Origin: Heloderma charlesbogerti
Lineage: Eukaryota; Chordata; Lepidosauria; Squamata; Helodermatidae
DNA: 64,000 nucleotides
Reading direction: 5' to 3'
NCBI GenBank assembly: GCA_026122225.1
Contig: JANEZZ010001901.1
Span: 620,001 to 684,000, forward strand
Shown: piece by piece, positions 12,545 to 27,500 of the stretch
Layout: every line of letters begins with the position of its first letter
Numbering within the stretch: the first letter of the stretch is position 1
The notes under the pieces: generated by a model
What the model saw: only the letters and a program-made list of their open reading frames with translations
The model's database searches: none
Told to the model about the DNA's origin: nothing
Translations under genes and position numbers: made by a program

Positions 12545-15500
12545 TGTATATTCATATCAATGAATACATATGAAATGCATATATATGATACCCAAATTAG
12601 TATCCATTTGAAGGTGGTGTCTATACACCATCTGTTCAAATGTTGACAGCGTTATAAGGTCCTCAATCCATTCCATTATAGGAGGTGAGTGTTTATCCTT
12701 CCGGTGCTGTAATATCAGTCTTTTAGCTGTCAAGAGGGTGTGAAGAATCCATTTATGCTGACCATTTGTTAATTTCCAAGAAGCAGGTAAATCATTTAAA
12801 AGAGTATATACATCATCAGCAGATAATAAAGACTGTTCCAGTACAACATTTATGTATACAATATCCTCCTCCCCCCAAAAAGCAACTAATGGACACTGCC
12901 AAAACATATTTTTAAAGGAAGCATTAGCTGCATTGCACTGCCAGGGTTAGAATTATGCAAATCAGTCCAATGCGCGTATGTCCCTACTGCACATGGAACT
13001 GGCTTACCAGATGTCACCTAATGACCTGGTTTGGATGATCATTGTAAGCGAAACAAGCCACAGTGGCGTGTTTAAGCTGTGGCATGTGCTGGACGCAATT
13101 TGCATAATCACCCAGCTGGCCACGGCTTATCATGTTGTCTGAACCTGGACGGCATGATCATGTGAATCAGTGTTTGGTATAGGATATCCACTCTTCCATC
13201 ATGTAAATAGAATCCATAGCCCAGGTAACTGCATGAATCAGGCCCCAAAATCTCTTGAGGATGGTATATGGCCCAAAGGTTTAAGGCAAGCAGGTATTCA
13301 TTTAATTAACAAATTCTTAATAGCTTACCTGTCAGTGAATCTACAGTGTTTTCGTCCAGCTCTATGGCTTTTCTATACCATACAGAAGCTTCCTTCCACT
13401 TCCCCTGAAGAATTAGCTGATATCCTAACTCATTCGCAAAACGTGCATCAGTGGATATTAGATTACTATCTGAATTTCTAGTAAAATCATACACTTCTTG
13501 CAGGATATCTTGATTTTTCCCAGACTAAATGAAAAACAATTTTAAGGGGGGGAACTAATAAGTCATGCATATATGACACATATATGATCCAAATATTTAT
13601 TGTAAACAGGAGTCATGTGATGGGACATACATCTCAAAAATGTATAATTATCTTTGTTGTTTTAAAACTAAGCATAACTAATCTATGAAATTATCTTGTA
13701 AATTAGATTCCCCCACCTTGCCCCTGTACATTGAAAATACTTTATTTTGGATGAGGAGGGGGGACAGAACATTTCAAATGCAGAAATCACCAAAGATACA
13801 AAGGAAAACAACTTATAACTAAGGAATATAGGTCATACTAACTATTAAGATAAACATGCCCTTACCAATCTACTGATCACCAACATTTTTTGAAGGTGAA
13901 GTTCTGATCTTTGAGGCTCTTTCAGCTCCAAAGCACCAATAAATTCCCTAAGGAAATGCAATGCCTGCATTAAAAATATTAATATTATTTTAAAACCAGA
14001 GACAATGTAACTTCCTAGATCTGATGCCTAACATGACACTCAGTGAACAGACCAAAGATCAGTGATTACTTGCCCATTTAACAATGTTCCTCCATGAGGG
14101 TTAGAAAACTGATTTTTAAAATAAAATCTGGGATACAGAATTACAAATTCTGAGCCAGATTCCAAATTCTTAATGTCATGGTGCATATTTGTATCTATGA
14201 AGCAAGCAAATCCTTACATATATATGTTAAAGGTAAACCATGCAAAAGATAACAAACATTATCAATGATCAGATACTCATCACATCACTGATAAAAAAAA
14301 TACCATTAAGGGTACAATCCTATGGGTTGTGTGCTCGGAACTCGTAAGCCCCTGAACTCAGAGGCTTATGGGTATCCTATGCAGAGTGGGAGGCCCCTTG
14401 CGCCTCCCATGCTGCATTTAAGGTAGACAGGAGATTTCGCCTGTCTAGTGGAGGCTTCAGGGAGGGGGAGGGAAGGAGACTGGGGTGGTGATAGGAAAAG
14501 GCATAAGCCAGCAGCCCTGGTCCCTTCCTCACCCCCAAGAACGCCCCCTTTCCCCCCATCTTCACGCTCTGTTTACCAAGCACAGAGAGGTAGCCAACGC
14601 AGTTCTCTCCATGCCGGCTATGAGGGGGCTTTCCTGGCTACAAGGTCGGAGCCCTGTCTCCAACCTTGTATCTAGGAAACCAAAGAATCCTATGTCCCCC
14701 AGACGCTGTCTAAGGGGCACAGGATTGCTTTGTTAATTTATTTGAAAGTCTACAACACCAATTTTATATTACCAATGTCAGAAACTATACTAATACTCAC
14801 CATACTTTTATTCCCAGTCATAGTGAGATGATTTACAACCATGTACTGCAGTCCATCTATATCGTTTGGTTCCTTGCTTAGGATTCTTAATTTGTTCAAA
14901 GGTAATAGAAAGCATACTAAATTACATCATATAGCAGCTAGTTCTTTGTTATTGAAAGAGAAGCTTATATTAACTAAAATTGATGAAGGGATCTTCCAGA
15001 TGGAGGGCTCTTAACACTACAAATTAAAAGGCATTTTGCACCTATTCTGTTTTTTACTCCTTAACAGATTTTTTCTGGTAAGAAAAAAAGACAGAAGAAG
15101 CAGTGAGAAAACACAGGAGGGTTACAAATTGAAGATGACATTGGGCTCCTCCACACTGAGCTTTTATCCTGTGATTGAGATTGCTCCTTCACGGAAGTTT
15201 GCAGGCTCTTTACATGATGCCGTGATCATTCAAGGCGTCTTGCACTAAATGCCCTTTGTTCCATTTTTAAATAGATCACAGATAATGAGCTATCAAATTA
15301 CCCTGTTGTGTTCCGCTTCAATTTCCTCCGTGAAAAAAGTAAAAGCGGCAAGAAGAGGAGCGAGATCAATGAAAGATAATGGAAGACTCAGATACGGGGA
15401 AGGAGGGGGAAGAGGCTGGGGGAAAAGGAAGCGTGTGAAAAAGGGAGTTGCTGTGATCCTGCGTTTAAAATGGAAGCAGAACGCCCCATTTTAAATGCAG

Positions 15501-18500
15501 GATTTTAGGCTGGTGTAGAGATGCCCATCATCTGGACCCCCTGGGCAAGGTGATTGTGGGATAACAGCCTCATCTGGAAGTGCCCATTGTCATACTCTGA
15601 TAAAAGAAGAAAAGAATCTCATCTCATCTCATAATTTTTAAAGAAAATCTGGGAAGTGGAACAGTTTGCTTTAGGAAATAATGGAATCTCCTTCATTGGA
15701 GGATTAAGGAAAAGGGATATGTAGAAATTTTGTAACTTAGATCCTAGCCAAGAGTTCTTTGGGTTGTTGATTAGTTGATCTCTTAAGAAATCAAGGGCAT
15801 CTCTACACCAGCCTAAAATCCTACATTTAAAACAGGGCTTTCTGTTTCCACTTTAAATGAAGGATCACAATGACTCCCTTTTTCACACGCTTCCTTCCCC
15901 CGTCCCCCTTCCACTTCCTCCTCCCCATAACTGAGTCTTCCATTATCTTTCAGTGATCTCGTTCCTCTTCTTGCCACTTTTACTTTTTTCACGGAGGAAA
16001 CTGAAGTGGAACACAACGAGGTAATTTGATAGCTCATTATCTGTGATTTATTTAAAAATTGAACAAAGGGCATTTAGTGCAGGAGACGCCTTGAATCGCA
16101 GCATCATGTAAAGAGCCTGCACACTTCTGTGAAGGAGCAATCTCAATCGCAGGATAAAAGCTCAGTGTGAAGGAGACCCAAGAATGGATTGGAAGATCAT
16201 GCGCTTTATCTCTCCCTTTTCTTCTTGACTGGAAATCCCCTCCATCCCCCTTTAACATCAGTGCAAATGTGATGCTTATTTTTACAGTTAAGCATAGTTA
16301 AGGACAGAGGGAATTCCCACCTAAGAAAAGAGGCAAGGGGCTTACGGATGTTTAAGAGATCACCCAATGTTACATCTGTACCAAGCTATTCCACTTCTAA
16401 GATATATACTGGAATGGGCCACCTCTTTATTATTTAGGCTGCATCCTATGTGCCTAGAAGTAAGCTCCATTAGACTCAATGGGATTCACTCCTGAGCAGA
16501 TATGTGTAGGATTGTGCTGATATTTAGAAAATGTATGCCCTGCTGCTCTTCCATTGTAGTCACAATGCTCAGGGTGACTGACAACAATTTTAGAACATCC
16601 ACACACACACACACCACTCATACAATTTAATAAAATCTTAATAGAGACAGAAGCAGCAGATAAAACCCAGGATATCTTTGGTTGATACAGCCACTTATCT
16701 CCTTTATTCCTTTTGATTGGACCAAGCCAGCTCAACTGCTTGCCTGTGGGGGCTTTTCTAATGAATGACTGCTAGGTGGAACTTCTGTCTTCAGAGGCAA
16801 TATGCCACTGGGCACCAGTTGCTGGGATGTTGCCTTTAAGCCCTTTTTGTGGGCTTCCTGGAGGCATTTGGGAGGCTATTGTGAGAAGCAACATGCTGGA
16901 CTAGATGAACCCTTAGTCCATTCAGCAGAGCTCTTCTTTTCTTAAGTCCCATTCATTTTCAGCAAATGTCAATGTATCTCAAATTGGGAAGAACTAGGAG
17001 CACCAGGAAAACAATGTAACCTGAAACAGAGAACTTAATGGGCCATACATTCTGTAAATAGTGGAAGAGGAGCACCTACTCACATTTTTGTTGCTCATCT
17101 TTTAAGAAATATTATTTCATTTTAAATAAGCACTTTATAGAAGTAGGCCAAGTAGTTTCCAACTGAAAAGATACTTCCCTATTTCTTCCATTGTTGAAAA
17201 TCACCTCCTACCTTTTACTTTCTTCTACACTTTGCTCCCAGTCTTGCAAGGCTAAATGTAGCCTCATCTTGGTAACAACAGCTGGAGTAAAGAAAGGGAA
17301 AGTAACCACTAACTGGCTAACTATTTCCAGGGCCCCTGAATAATTCTGTTGCGCCATGAAATATTTTGCCTATGGAGAGAGAAAGGATGGAAGAATTAAA
17401 AATAATTACACCACTGGCAGAAGTCACCTAAGTGGCCTTTTGCCACTGCCCCACTCATCAGCACTTGTTTGGGCGACAATACAATGGCAGCCATGTTGTC
17501 TAGATCCAATATGAATTTGGCATTCATGCCCACATCACTGACCTAAAATAATTCCTTTGATTTCATCAGAGTTCTGCCAATTGATTGTACTTTTCAAATG
17601 AAAGAGAATATGAACTTTGTACAGATCAAGAAAATCCCTAAACTCAGCAAAGACGTATCGCAACATAAAAAGAGAATCAAATGTACATAAGAATGAATTA
17701 CAATCAAACTTTAATCTAATCAATTAAATTATATTAATTTAATTGTATAATTAAATTATACAATTAAAGTTTAATCTAAGATATCTAGGTTACAGTATAC
17801 AAACATCTGTGACCAGTCCATAATGGAGTCATGTCACATTCAGGTCCCATGGGTTGTAACAGCCCAATGGACCTGATACCCTCTTACAGCTTTGTAGACT
17901 GAAGGCAGCCACCCAGGAAGAGATGACAATATACCGGAAATTTTGACACAATCTCCAATGTTGTCCTTCCTCACTACAATTTGCATTATTTCGTGCATGG
18001 TAGAATTCCCTTGGGTATATTAATGGCTGTGTGTTTATGAGCATGCCACAGTTCTGCAGGATGGCAGAAAAAGCACAGAAAGTGACACTGGACAAAGAAT
18101 TTAGCTTCCTGAGAATCTCAGCTTGCTTCTTTAAAAAAAACCCCATATGCTTCTGTTATTATGATGGCTAAGATATGCTTGAAAGTGTATTGGCAATGTT
18201 TGCTAAAATCACAGGAGCTAAAGGAGCTGCTGAATAAGATTTCCATTGGCTAGGGATAGGGATCCAGTGCCCTTTGTAGCATCTTGCTTTCCCCATGATT
18301 AGCAAAAGCAAAATAAATTATGCAAAATACACAACATGATACGAATTTGCTCTTTGTGTATTGTTTATGCAGGCTGCAGAATCTGGACTGCCTAGGGGCA
18401 GAATTTTCTTTAAAAAGAAAAGAAAAAAGCATGGAGTACAGTGTTCTAGGAGTTTGGGTCAATCAAATTTAGTTTTTTTCCCTAAATTAAGCAATCAAAT

Positions 18501-21500
18501 TACATTTAAACATCTTTGTTCTACTTGGACTGAACCTACTAACAGCACAATCTAAACATGTTTTCTCAGAAGTAAGTCCCACTGAGTTCTGTGAAACGTA
18601 CTGCCAAGTTTGTCTGCACAGGAATGTAGCTTAAATGTGGCTTTGTATGATGTAGAGAGGCCATCCTATGTAGTTAAGTGCACATACAAGCACTGATTTC
18701 AGTGGGTTTTGGTGGTCCTACCCCTGCATAGGATAAGGACTATAGAATGTTTGATTTTTAACTTGTAATAGTCCAAGATCTCAGCCTTCAGGAATACAGC
18801 CCTAACTGCTTGGGCATCATATCTCCATAACTAATAAAATGATAATGATAAAGAAACCAAAAGCAAACAATCTACCTTTCCCATCATTCCAAATATATCT
18901 GTACTGTCTTGAATCCCTTCATCCAGGTATTTGATAGACTTCTTGACAGCATGCTGTTTCTCAGATGTAACATATATCCATCCTTTCAAAACAAGCCCCT
19001 GCAATAGTTAAAAAACAACCCCCCCGCCCAAATCTCTTCACCAAGGTAATGAAACTGTGTAATTAAAGCACGAGTATTTACAGTAATTCTATGCCACCCC
19101 ATAACTGAGATTCTCTGGGTGGGGTAGATAAAAAAATTATAAAAATACAATAGAACAAACAATAAATATGCAATTACAATATAAAATGATACAGCTGTTT
19201 CTGTTTTTACATATACAAAAGTTAAATCAGTCAATCCTAAAGGAAATCAACCCTGAGTGCTCATTGGAAGGACAGATACTGAAGCTGAAGCTCAAATATT
19301 TTGGCCACCTGATGAGAAGAGAAAACTCTCTGGAAAAGACCCTGATGCTGGGAAAGACTGAAGGCAAAAGGAGAAGGGGACAGCAGAGAATGAGATGGCT
19401 AGATAGCATCACCGATGCAATGAATATGAACTTGAGCATGCTCCGGGAGAGAGCGCAGGACAGGAAGGCCTGGCGTGCTATGGTCCATGGGGTCACGAAG
19501 AGTCGGACACGACTGAACAACAAGAAACCTTAAGACTCTGATAATGTAAAATATAACCAAAACAAGTAGTATCCTTCTGCCATATGGTCCAAGGGGGTTC
19601 TCTCTTCACCATGATTCCTACCACCAAAGGAGCAAGGGGAAGAGATTATGATATGGATATTTGGAGCACACTTTTAAATTAAGGCTGTTGGATTTGTATT
19701 AAAATGTTCTCCCACAGAGAGCGGAGGAAGAACGTGTCATCAACCTAGCACCCAGATATAGATGTGGGAAGCTCCTGGGGCCTGAGGAAGCCACAGTGCC
19801 CATGACACATGAGGACTCACTCATGAACCATTTCAGGAAGCACTCACTGGAGAACATATTATTGTGGAATCTTGCATTGAAGATGAGGCAGAGCCATCTT
19901 TAAAGTTTCCCCTCCACCCATCACCAACCCCTGGGTTTGCCTCTCTTCCAGCATTCTCCGATGCCAGTGACTCCTTTCCAAAAGTCCCCTGTAACTTGCT
20001 TCCACCACCTCTTCATATCCAACAACAGCAAAGAGCTCAACAAGAGAATTACTAGTGATGCCAGAGTGATTGACTCAAAGTCAGAGCAATATCACTTTCA
20101 CTGAGACCTGAGCCTTGTACAGCTCACTGTAGCAGTATTTTGCAGCCCAGAAGGGCTTTTTTTTGCAGCCTGACTAGCAGCAACACTAATAGCTCCATCT
20201 TTGTCTTAAACCCTCCATCCAGACTCCTGTCTTTTGTTACTGTGCTCATCTGTGGGCCCTGGCCTTAAACAAGACAGAGATAAGGCAACAGGATGCCTTC
20301 TAGTATTCATACATGGATCTCAGAGGAAGGCAAGTTAGTGCTTGACAACCTGCTGGGATTATCCAACTTTTTCCCAAGTAGGTACATGGTTTTCTTCATA
20401 AAACTTGCTATGGAAATTGTCCACTCTCCCTCTCCTTAGCTTGCAAGGTAATCTGCCCAATACCCCTAATATTCAGTTTATTGAACATATCACAGAATTC
20501 AGTGAAGTGACTCCAGTATAAATATCAAAATAGCCCGAACAGTCGCAACATACTATAATATTTTCCACTCATTTACAGCACAGAGCTATGCATGTCTACT
20601 CCGAAATGAGCCGCACTGAATTCAATGGGTTTACTCTGAGGTATGTGTATATAGGATTGCAAACTTAAACAATTAGCTATGCTGGATTCCAGGCCCTTCC
20701 ATTCCTCAGTGAGAGCTCAGGATTGGACCTCCAACCTATACCAGCCTCAGGCTGGCACAGTTATTTTCCCTCCCATTGTAATCAATGGAAGGGGGGGAAA
20801 TCCTAGTTCCATCAGAAAAATACTGGCAAAATAAATTGCCCCCACCCACCCTGGACACTTCTGTTCAGCCTGGGCTCAGGATGCAGTGGTGACTCCACAG
20901 CAGATCTCCTGGCTGCAATCCTATGAACTCAGCGGGATTTAGTTCCATGCATACCATCATAAGGTTTATGGACTGATTACTGAACTTGGCAAGCAAGAAC
21001 TATAAATTTTGGGGGGCAGGGGGACATGATGATGTGAAACAATCGGTCCCATTATGTAACAAGACAAAATGAAGATTAGTTAGAGCATACACTAGCCCCA
21101 GTCCAGAAGACTGCTCACATATTCTATATATTTCCCCAACTAAACAGATGGTTCGGTGTCAGCTTTGCCAGCACTGAGCATCTCACAGTGGCAAGGGTGA
21201 AGGAAATGTCTAAAATCAGTCTCTGGCCTTTCCCAAGCAGATGACGGGTCCTGTCAGAACTGAGTGTTTACCATCTGTTTGGTAGTGTGTGCACACAGGC
21301 TCACTGTGCATACATTTGAGTGCTGGATGCAGATCTCTCCCCCCGCCCCCTAGCACCTTTTGTGTGCTTTGGTCCTGATCCAGACAGGTTATACATGTAC
21401 AGAATGCTGTGTCTGCACAATTTGTAGCATTGAGGGAGGTATGTCCCACAGTTTTACATGCTACAAAGTACTTTAAAGGGGCTGCGGTCACATTTTTAAT

Positions 21501-24500
21501 ACATTTCCAACTTCAGGTCTTGAGAACAGCCTGATCTATTCCACCCTACCTCTCTTGCTCCATTCGACACTTTCAGCATTTTGTCGACATACTCCTTTGC
21601 TTTATCATTTCTATTCATTAGCCACAAAAACATTCCAGCATAATACAATGCATTACTTCCAGCAGTCTTCCGCATTTCTTTTAATTTGGTTTCAAAGTCC
21701 AAGACAGCCGAGGAATCTGAAAGTAAATTGTGGAGATGGGAGCATACATTCAACTTTCCCCCCATTTGTTTTACTTTCATAGCAGTCCAGCAAGGAACCT
21801 CCTGGGGCTGGTATTGTGTTGTGTAAGAGCAGCAGCCAAGGGGCAAGGTGGATGAAGAACATGTGAAAATGCACAGGAGGATCCTGTACCAATCAGCTAT
21901 CTCAGAAGACTGGACAGTTAAATAACTATGTATCACCAGTCTTTGCGTTGTTCCTTTTTAATCTTTACATAGTCACAACTTTTGTTTTTCAATCCTTGCA
22001 CATTTTCCCTCTGAAAATCATTTGGAAATAGCTGCACTACAGAAACAATGGAGCGTCTTTATGGATTTAAGAAAGCACTGTCTTAAATTATCAAGAAATT
22101 GTAACACAAATAATTGGCATATATCCTCAACAGTACCAGTACCAAATCACTTCTTGACTAGGCATATGCTCAGTAAAATAATCTTATGCTCAGTAAATAT
22201 CATTGAACTACTAATGATAAAAGATGTACAATCGGATCCTATGCAAAGAGCTGTGTCTGACTCAGAATGGAATCAGGGCTGCTGATAAGTCTCAGAAGCC
22301 TATCACATCCTGATTCAAATAAAACAACTAGGAAAATAAGTTCCATCATGAAGTGGGAATAGAGGATGAGAAATCTCACAGAAACCTTCAAATAATTACA
22401 GAATTATGGCTTTTCTTTTATGTTGTGTTCTAGTCTGTGTGGAAACTGAACTCTTTTAAAACAGAAAAAAGTTTTAGGACTATGCAATTAGTTTGTATGC
22501 CCAAGGGGGCTTTGAACTTGAGGCTGCAACACTGTGTACACTTATCTTGGAGTAAGTGTTATGTGTTTCTCAAATAGCAGCTCTCCATACCATGTTAAAC
22601 TGCTTTTGGAACTCATGAAACTTTCATTGGTTTTTTTAAAGAAGCCCAAACTACACTGAGCGTGGCCAGAAATTCTCTGGATCTTGGCTATTATTCCCAG
22701 AGCACAGAGTTAGAGTGAAATATAATTGTAACTAGCAACATTGTGTACTGAAGGTATTCATAGGTCAACAGACAGTCCAATTAAAAGTGAATGGCACCAG
22801 CTCTCTCCCAGACTCTGTGTACCCTCTGCATACCTTCAACATCCAGATGGCTGTATCGCACCCACTTTTTGATGATGATGTTGATAACTGACAGTACTCT
22901 CCCACCCACATTTTCATTTGATTGATTTTAATACAGTTCTATTTCTATTTCTGATGAATGGCACAAAATGTATTTGATAGCCTGGAACAACTCACCAACA
23001 TTTTCGCATCTTTTGTGTGCATAAATGAGACCTAGGAGGCAGCATAAGGAAACATCAACATGGCGTTTCCGGGCATTCTCAAGTAGTGAGATACCTTCTT
23101 GGTTACGGCCTGCAAGGATGCGACACAAATCACTCATTAGTTTTTAGCAGCCACCACTTCAAAACTACCACAAATGTAAGGCTTTTGGAGAAAGCTAGAT
23201 CTTAATCTTGTGCACATGTCTATTAGCTGTCTTGGTGGAAAGGTGGAGTACAAATCAAATCAATAAATATTCAGAAGTAAGCCCCACTGAGCCATATTAC
23301 TCTCAAATAGGTTTTTATATAGGATTGCAGTCTTAGTGTGGGCAGATTTTTGTGGCTGGGTGTCAGAATGTTGTCAAAAAATACCACTGAGGTATCTGCA
23401 AGCATGGTGGTTTTTGTTAGTTTTCATCCAGCATAAATGACAGAGCCTAAAATCAGGGCTCCGTGATCACGCATTTATGATGGAATCACAGTGGTGAGAA
23501 TGTGGGGAAACCAGTTTTCTAATGGTGGTGCTTTCCAGCCCTTGATATGTTCTTCTTTGTTTTTAGCTTCTAGTTCTCATGTTTCCTTAATTTGTACGAC
23601 TTCTGATATTCAAAAACTAGAGGCACTTTGCTCATTTAGGATTTCATGCTATATTTGATTTTAGGAGGATGAGCTTTTAATGTGTTTATTGATCACTGCT
23701 GTATGATTCTTGTTATGTTGTAAGTTGCCCTGAGGCCTTTTTGGAGGCGAGTGGCAGGGTTTGAATTTCAAAATAATAATCAGCAGCACTTCTGCATTCC
23801 ATAAACCTCCTTGCACTTCCACATTTATTCCCTATTCCCATTCCAGATACATTCACTGTCTCTCACTGGTTCTCACATTCTCTAGTTTCTATTCAAGCCA
23901 AGTTTTGTATTCAGACTATTAACCTCTGATTAATTATAAATGTCTTCTAATTGCTAAATGGGGGAAGGTGGGAGAGATACAGGCAACATTTTAGGTTTCC
24001 TGCCCCAAACAAAAACTAGAAAAAGGCTTTTCCTTTTGACTATTTACCAAGAAGCAAGGTTCCAAACCCCTTGAAAAACAGCAACACCGGATCATGAGCA
24101 TGTTTTGACAGTTCGACATTTGTCACATGGACAACGTGGTTGAAGTATTTTTCTTGAGCATAGTAGAGAATTCTAGCCTTGAGGGTGAGAGAAAGAGAAG
24201 TGGAAAATTGTTTTTGTTCAATTCATTGCATTAAGTGAAATGTTCACGAAAGAGCAGGGTCACCAGATTTTCCACCAGCCATCTAGCTGTGCCTTTAAGA
24301 GCAATCCTAAATATTCCTACTGAAGTCCTATTGAACAGAATGGGGCTTGATTTTTGAGTAGACACGTATAGCATTGCCCTATCAATCTGCAGAAGTTGAC
24401 AGGTTGACATCTATCACTGTGCCATGGAAAGGATCATCTACTGATTTCTGCAAATCAAGCTGCACAAAATGGCACAAAAGTTGTCAGGCTTTATTCTTTC

Positions 24501-27500
24501 TTTCTCCCTTCTAGTTAGCTGGCAAGCTTAATGAACGGTATATTGCTGTTCCCAAATCTAATTGATTTAGTATCTCATAGACTCATAGGGCTGGAAGGGG
24601 CCTACAAGACCATCAAGTCCAACCCCCTGCTCAGTGCAGGAAGCTGGATTCCCAGGTGGTCTCCCATCCAAGTACTAACCAGAGCTGAACCCTGTTTAGC
24701 TTCTGAGATCAGACCAGATCAGGCACATCCAGCCCTTTGCTATGATCTTATTCAAAAAAGCTTAACTTTGTTATAAAATTATTAATGGTCAGTAGCCAAG
24801 GGAGCAGGCACATCCAGCTCTCCTAAGTATTCCCTTCAGAAATCTTCTTCCATATCATGAATCAGGTTTCCTAGAATTTCATACTGACTTGCTGCAACTG
24901 ATTACTGTATTTATTTAATATACCACCCTTCCTCCAAGGAACTCAGTGTGGTATATACATGGTCCTCCCCGACTCATCCCCTTCATGGATCACTGCCTTG
25001 TTGTGGCGAAGGGGCTTGCGTAACTCAGTGAAGCCATAAGCTATGCCGTGCAGGGCCACCCAAGACGGACAGGTCATGGCAGAGAGTTCTGACAAAATGT
25101 GGTCCACTGGAGAAGGAAATGGCAACCCACTCCAGTATTCTTGCCAAGAAAACCCCATGGAACGTATCACAAGGCTAAAAGAGATGACGCCGGAAGATGA
25201 GCCCCTCAGGTCGGAAGGTGTCCAATATGCTACTGGGGAAGAGCAGAGGGTATTTCCAAGTAGCGCCAGAAAGAGTGAAGCGGCTGGGCCAAACCCGAAA
25301 GGACACTCAGCTGTGGATGTGTCTGGCGGTGAAAAGAAAATCCGATGCTGTAAAGAACAATATTGTTTAGGAACCTGGAATGTCAGATCAATGAATCAAG
25401 GTAAGCTGGAGGTGGTCAAACATGAGATGGCAAGATTGAACATCGACATCTTGGGAATCAGCGAACTAAAATGGACAGGCATGGGCAAATTTAATTCAGG
25501 TGACCATCATATCTACTATTGTGGGCAAGAATCCCTTAGAAGAAATGGAGTAGCACTCATAGTCAACAAAAGGGTGGGAAAAGCAGTACTGGGGTACAAT
25601 CTTAAAAATGATAGAATGATCTCAGTACGAATCCAAGGCAAACCATTCAACATCACAGTAATTCAAGTCTATGCCCCAACCACTGAGGCCGAAGAAGCTG
25701 AGGTTGACCGGTTCTATGAAGACCTACAACACCTTCTAGAACTAACACCAAAAAAAGATGTCCTCTTTATCATAGGGGATTGGAATGCTAAAGTAGGAAG
25801 TCAAGAAATCACCGGGATAACAGGCAGGCATGGCCTTGGTGTACAAAATGAAGCAGGACAAAAGCTAATAGAGTTTTGCCAAGAGAACACGCTGATCATA
25901 GCAAACACTCTTTTCCAACAGCACAAGAGGCGACTCTACACATGGACGTCACCAGATGGTCAATATCGAAATCAGATTGATTATGTCCTTTGCAGCCAAA
26001 GATGGAGAAGCTCCATACAGTCAGTCAAAACAAGACCTGGAGCTGACTGTGGCTCAGATCATGAGCTGCTTCTTGCAAAATTTCGGCTTAAATTGAAGAA
26101 CGTCGGGAAAACCACTAAACCGTTCAGGTATGACCTAAATCATATCCCTGATGAATATACAGTGGAGGTGAGGAATAGATTTCAGGGATTAAACCTGATA
26201 GACAGAGTGCCTGAGGAACTATGGACGGAGGTCTGTAACATTGTTCAGGAGGCAGCAACGAAAACCGTCCCAAAGAAAAAGAAATGTAAGAAAGCCAAGT
26301 GGCTGTCAGATGAGGCTTTACAAGTAGCTGAGGAAAGAAGGGAACCGAAAAGCAAGGGAGAAAGGGGAAGATATACCCAACTGAATGCAGAGTTCCAGAG
26401 AATAGCAAGGAGAGACAAGAAGGCCTTCTTAAATGAACAATGCAAAGAAATCGAGGAAAACAACAGAATGGGAAAGACTAGAGATCTCTTCAAGAAAATT
26501 GGAGATCTCAAGGGAACGTTTTGTGCCAAGACGGGCATGATAAAGGACAAAGAAGGCAGGGACCTAACAGAAGCAGATGAGATTAAGAAGAGGTGGCAAG
26601 AATACACAGAAGAACTATACAGGAAAGATCTGAATGTCCCTGATAGCCATGATAGTGCGGTCACTGAACTTGAGCCGGACATCCTCGAGAGTGAAGTCAA
26701 GTGGGCCTTAGGAAGCATTAGTAACAACAAAGCTAGCGGAGATGACAGTATTCCAGCTGAGCTATTTAAAATCCTAGAAGATGATGCTGTTAAAGTGCTG
26801 CATTCAATATGCCAACAAATCTGGAACACTCAACAATGGCCACAAGACTGGAAAAGGTCAGTTTACATTCCAATTCCAAAGAAGGGCAACGCCAAAGAGT
26901 GTTCAAACTACCGCACAATTGCGCTCATTTCACATGCCAGCAAGGTGATGCTCAAAATCCTACAAGCTAGGCTTCAGCAGTATGCGAACCGAGAACTACC
27001 GGAAGTACAAGCTGGGTTTCGAAGAGGCAGAGGAACTAGAGATCAAATCGCCAACATTCGCTGCATCATGGAGAAAGCAAGAGAATTCCAGAAAAACGTC
27101 TATTTCTGCTTCATTGACTACGCTAAAGCCTTTGATTGTGTGGATCACAACAAACTGTGGCAAATTCTTAAAGAGATGGGAGTACCAGACCACCTTACCT
27201 GTCTCCTGAGAAACCTGTACGAGGGTCAAGAAGCAACAGTAAGAACCACACATGGAACAACCGAGTGGTTCAAAATTGGGAAAGGAGTACGACAAGGCTG
27301 CATATTGTCACCCTGCTTATTTAACTTATATGCAGAGTACATCATGAGAAATGCCGGGTTGGATGAATCAGAGGTTGGAATTAAGATTGCCGGGAGAATT
27401 ATCAACAACCTCCGATATGCAGACGATACCACCCTAATGGCAGAAAGCGAAGAGGATCTCAAGAGCCTCTTGTTGAGGGTGAAAGAGGAGAGTGCAAAAG

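Noticed and set aside
15036..15494. ORFs of 70-93 codons around 15-16.3 kb
   Set aside because: They are readings through the two inverted 386-bp non-coding elements.
24645..24745. A 5S rRNA gene
   Set aside because: The first 15 or so bases are missing, many substitutions are present and it joins a CR1 tail.
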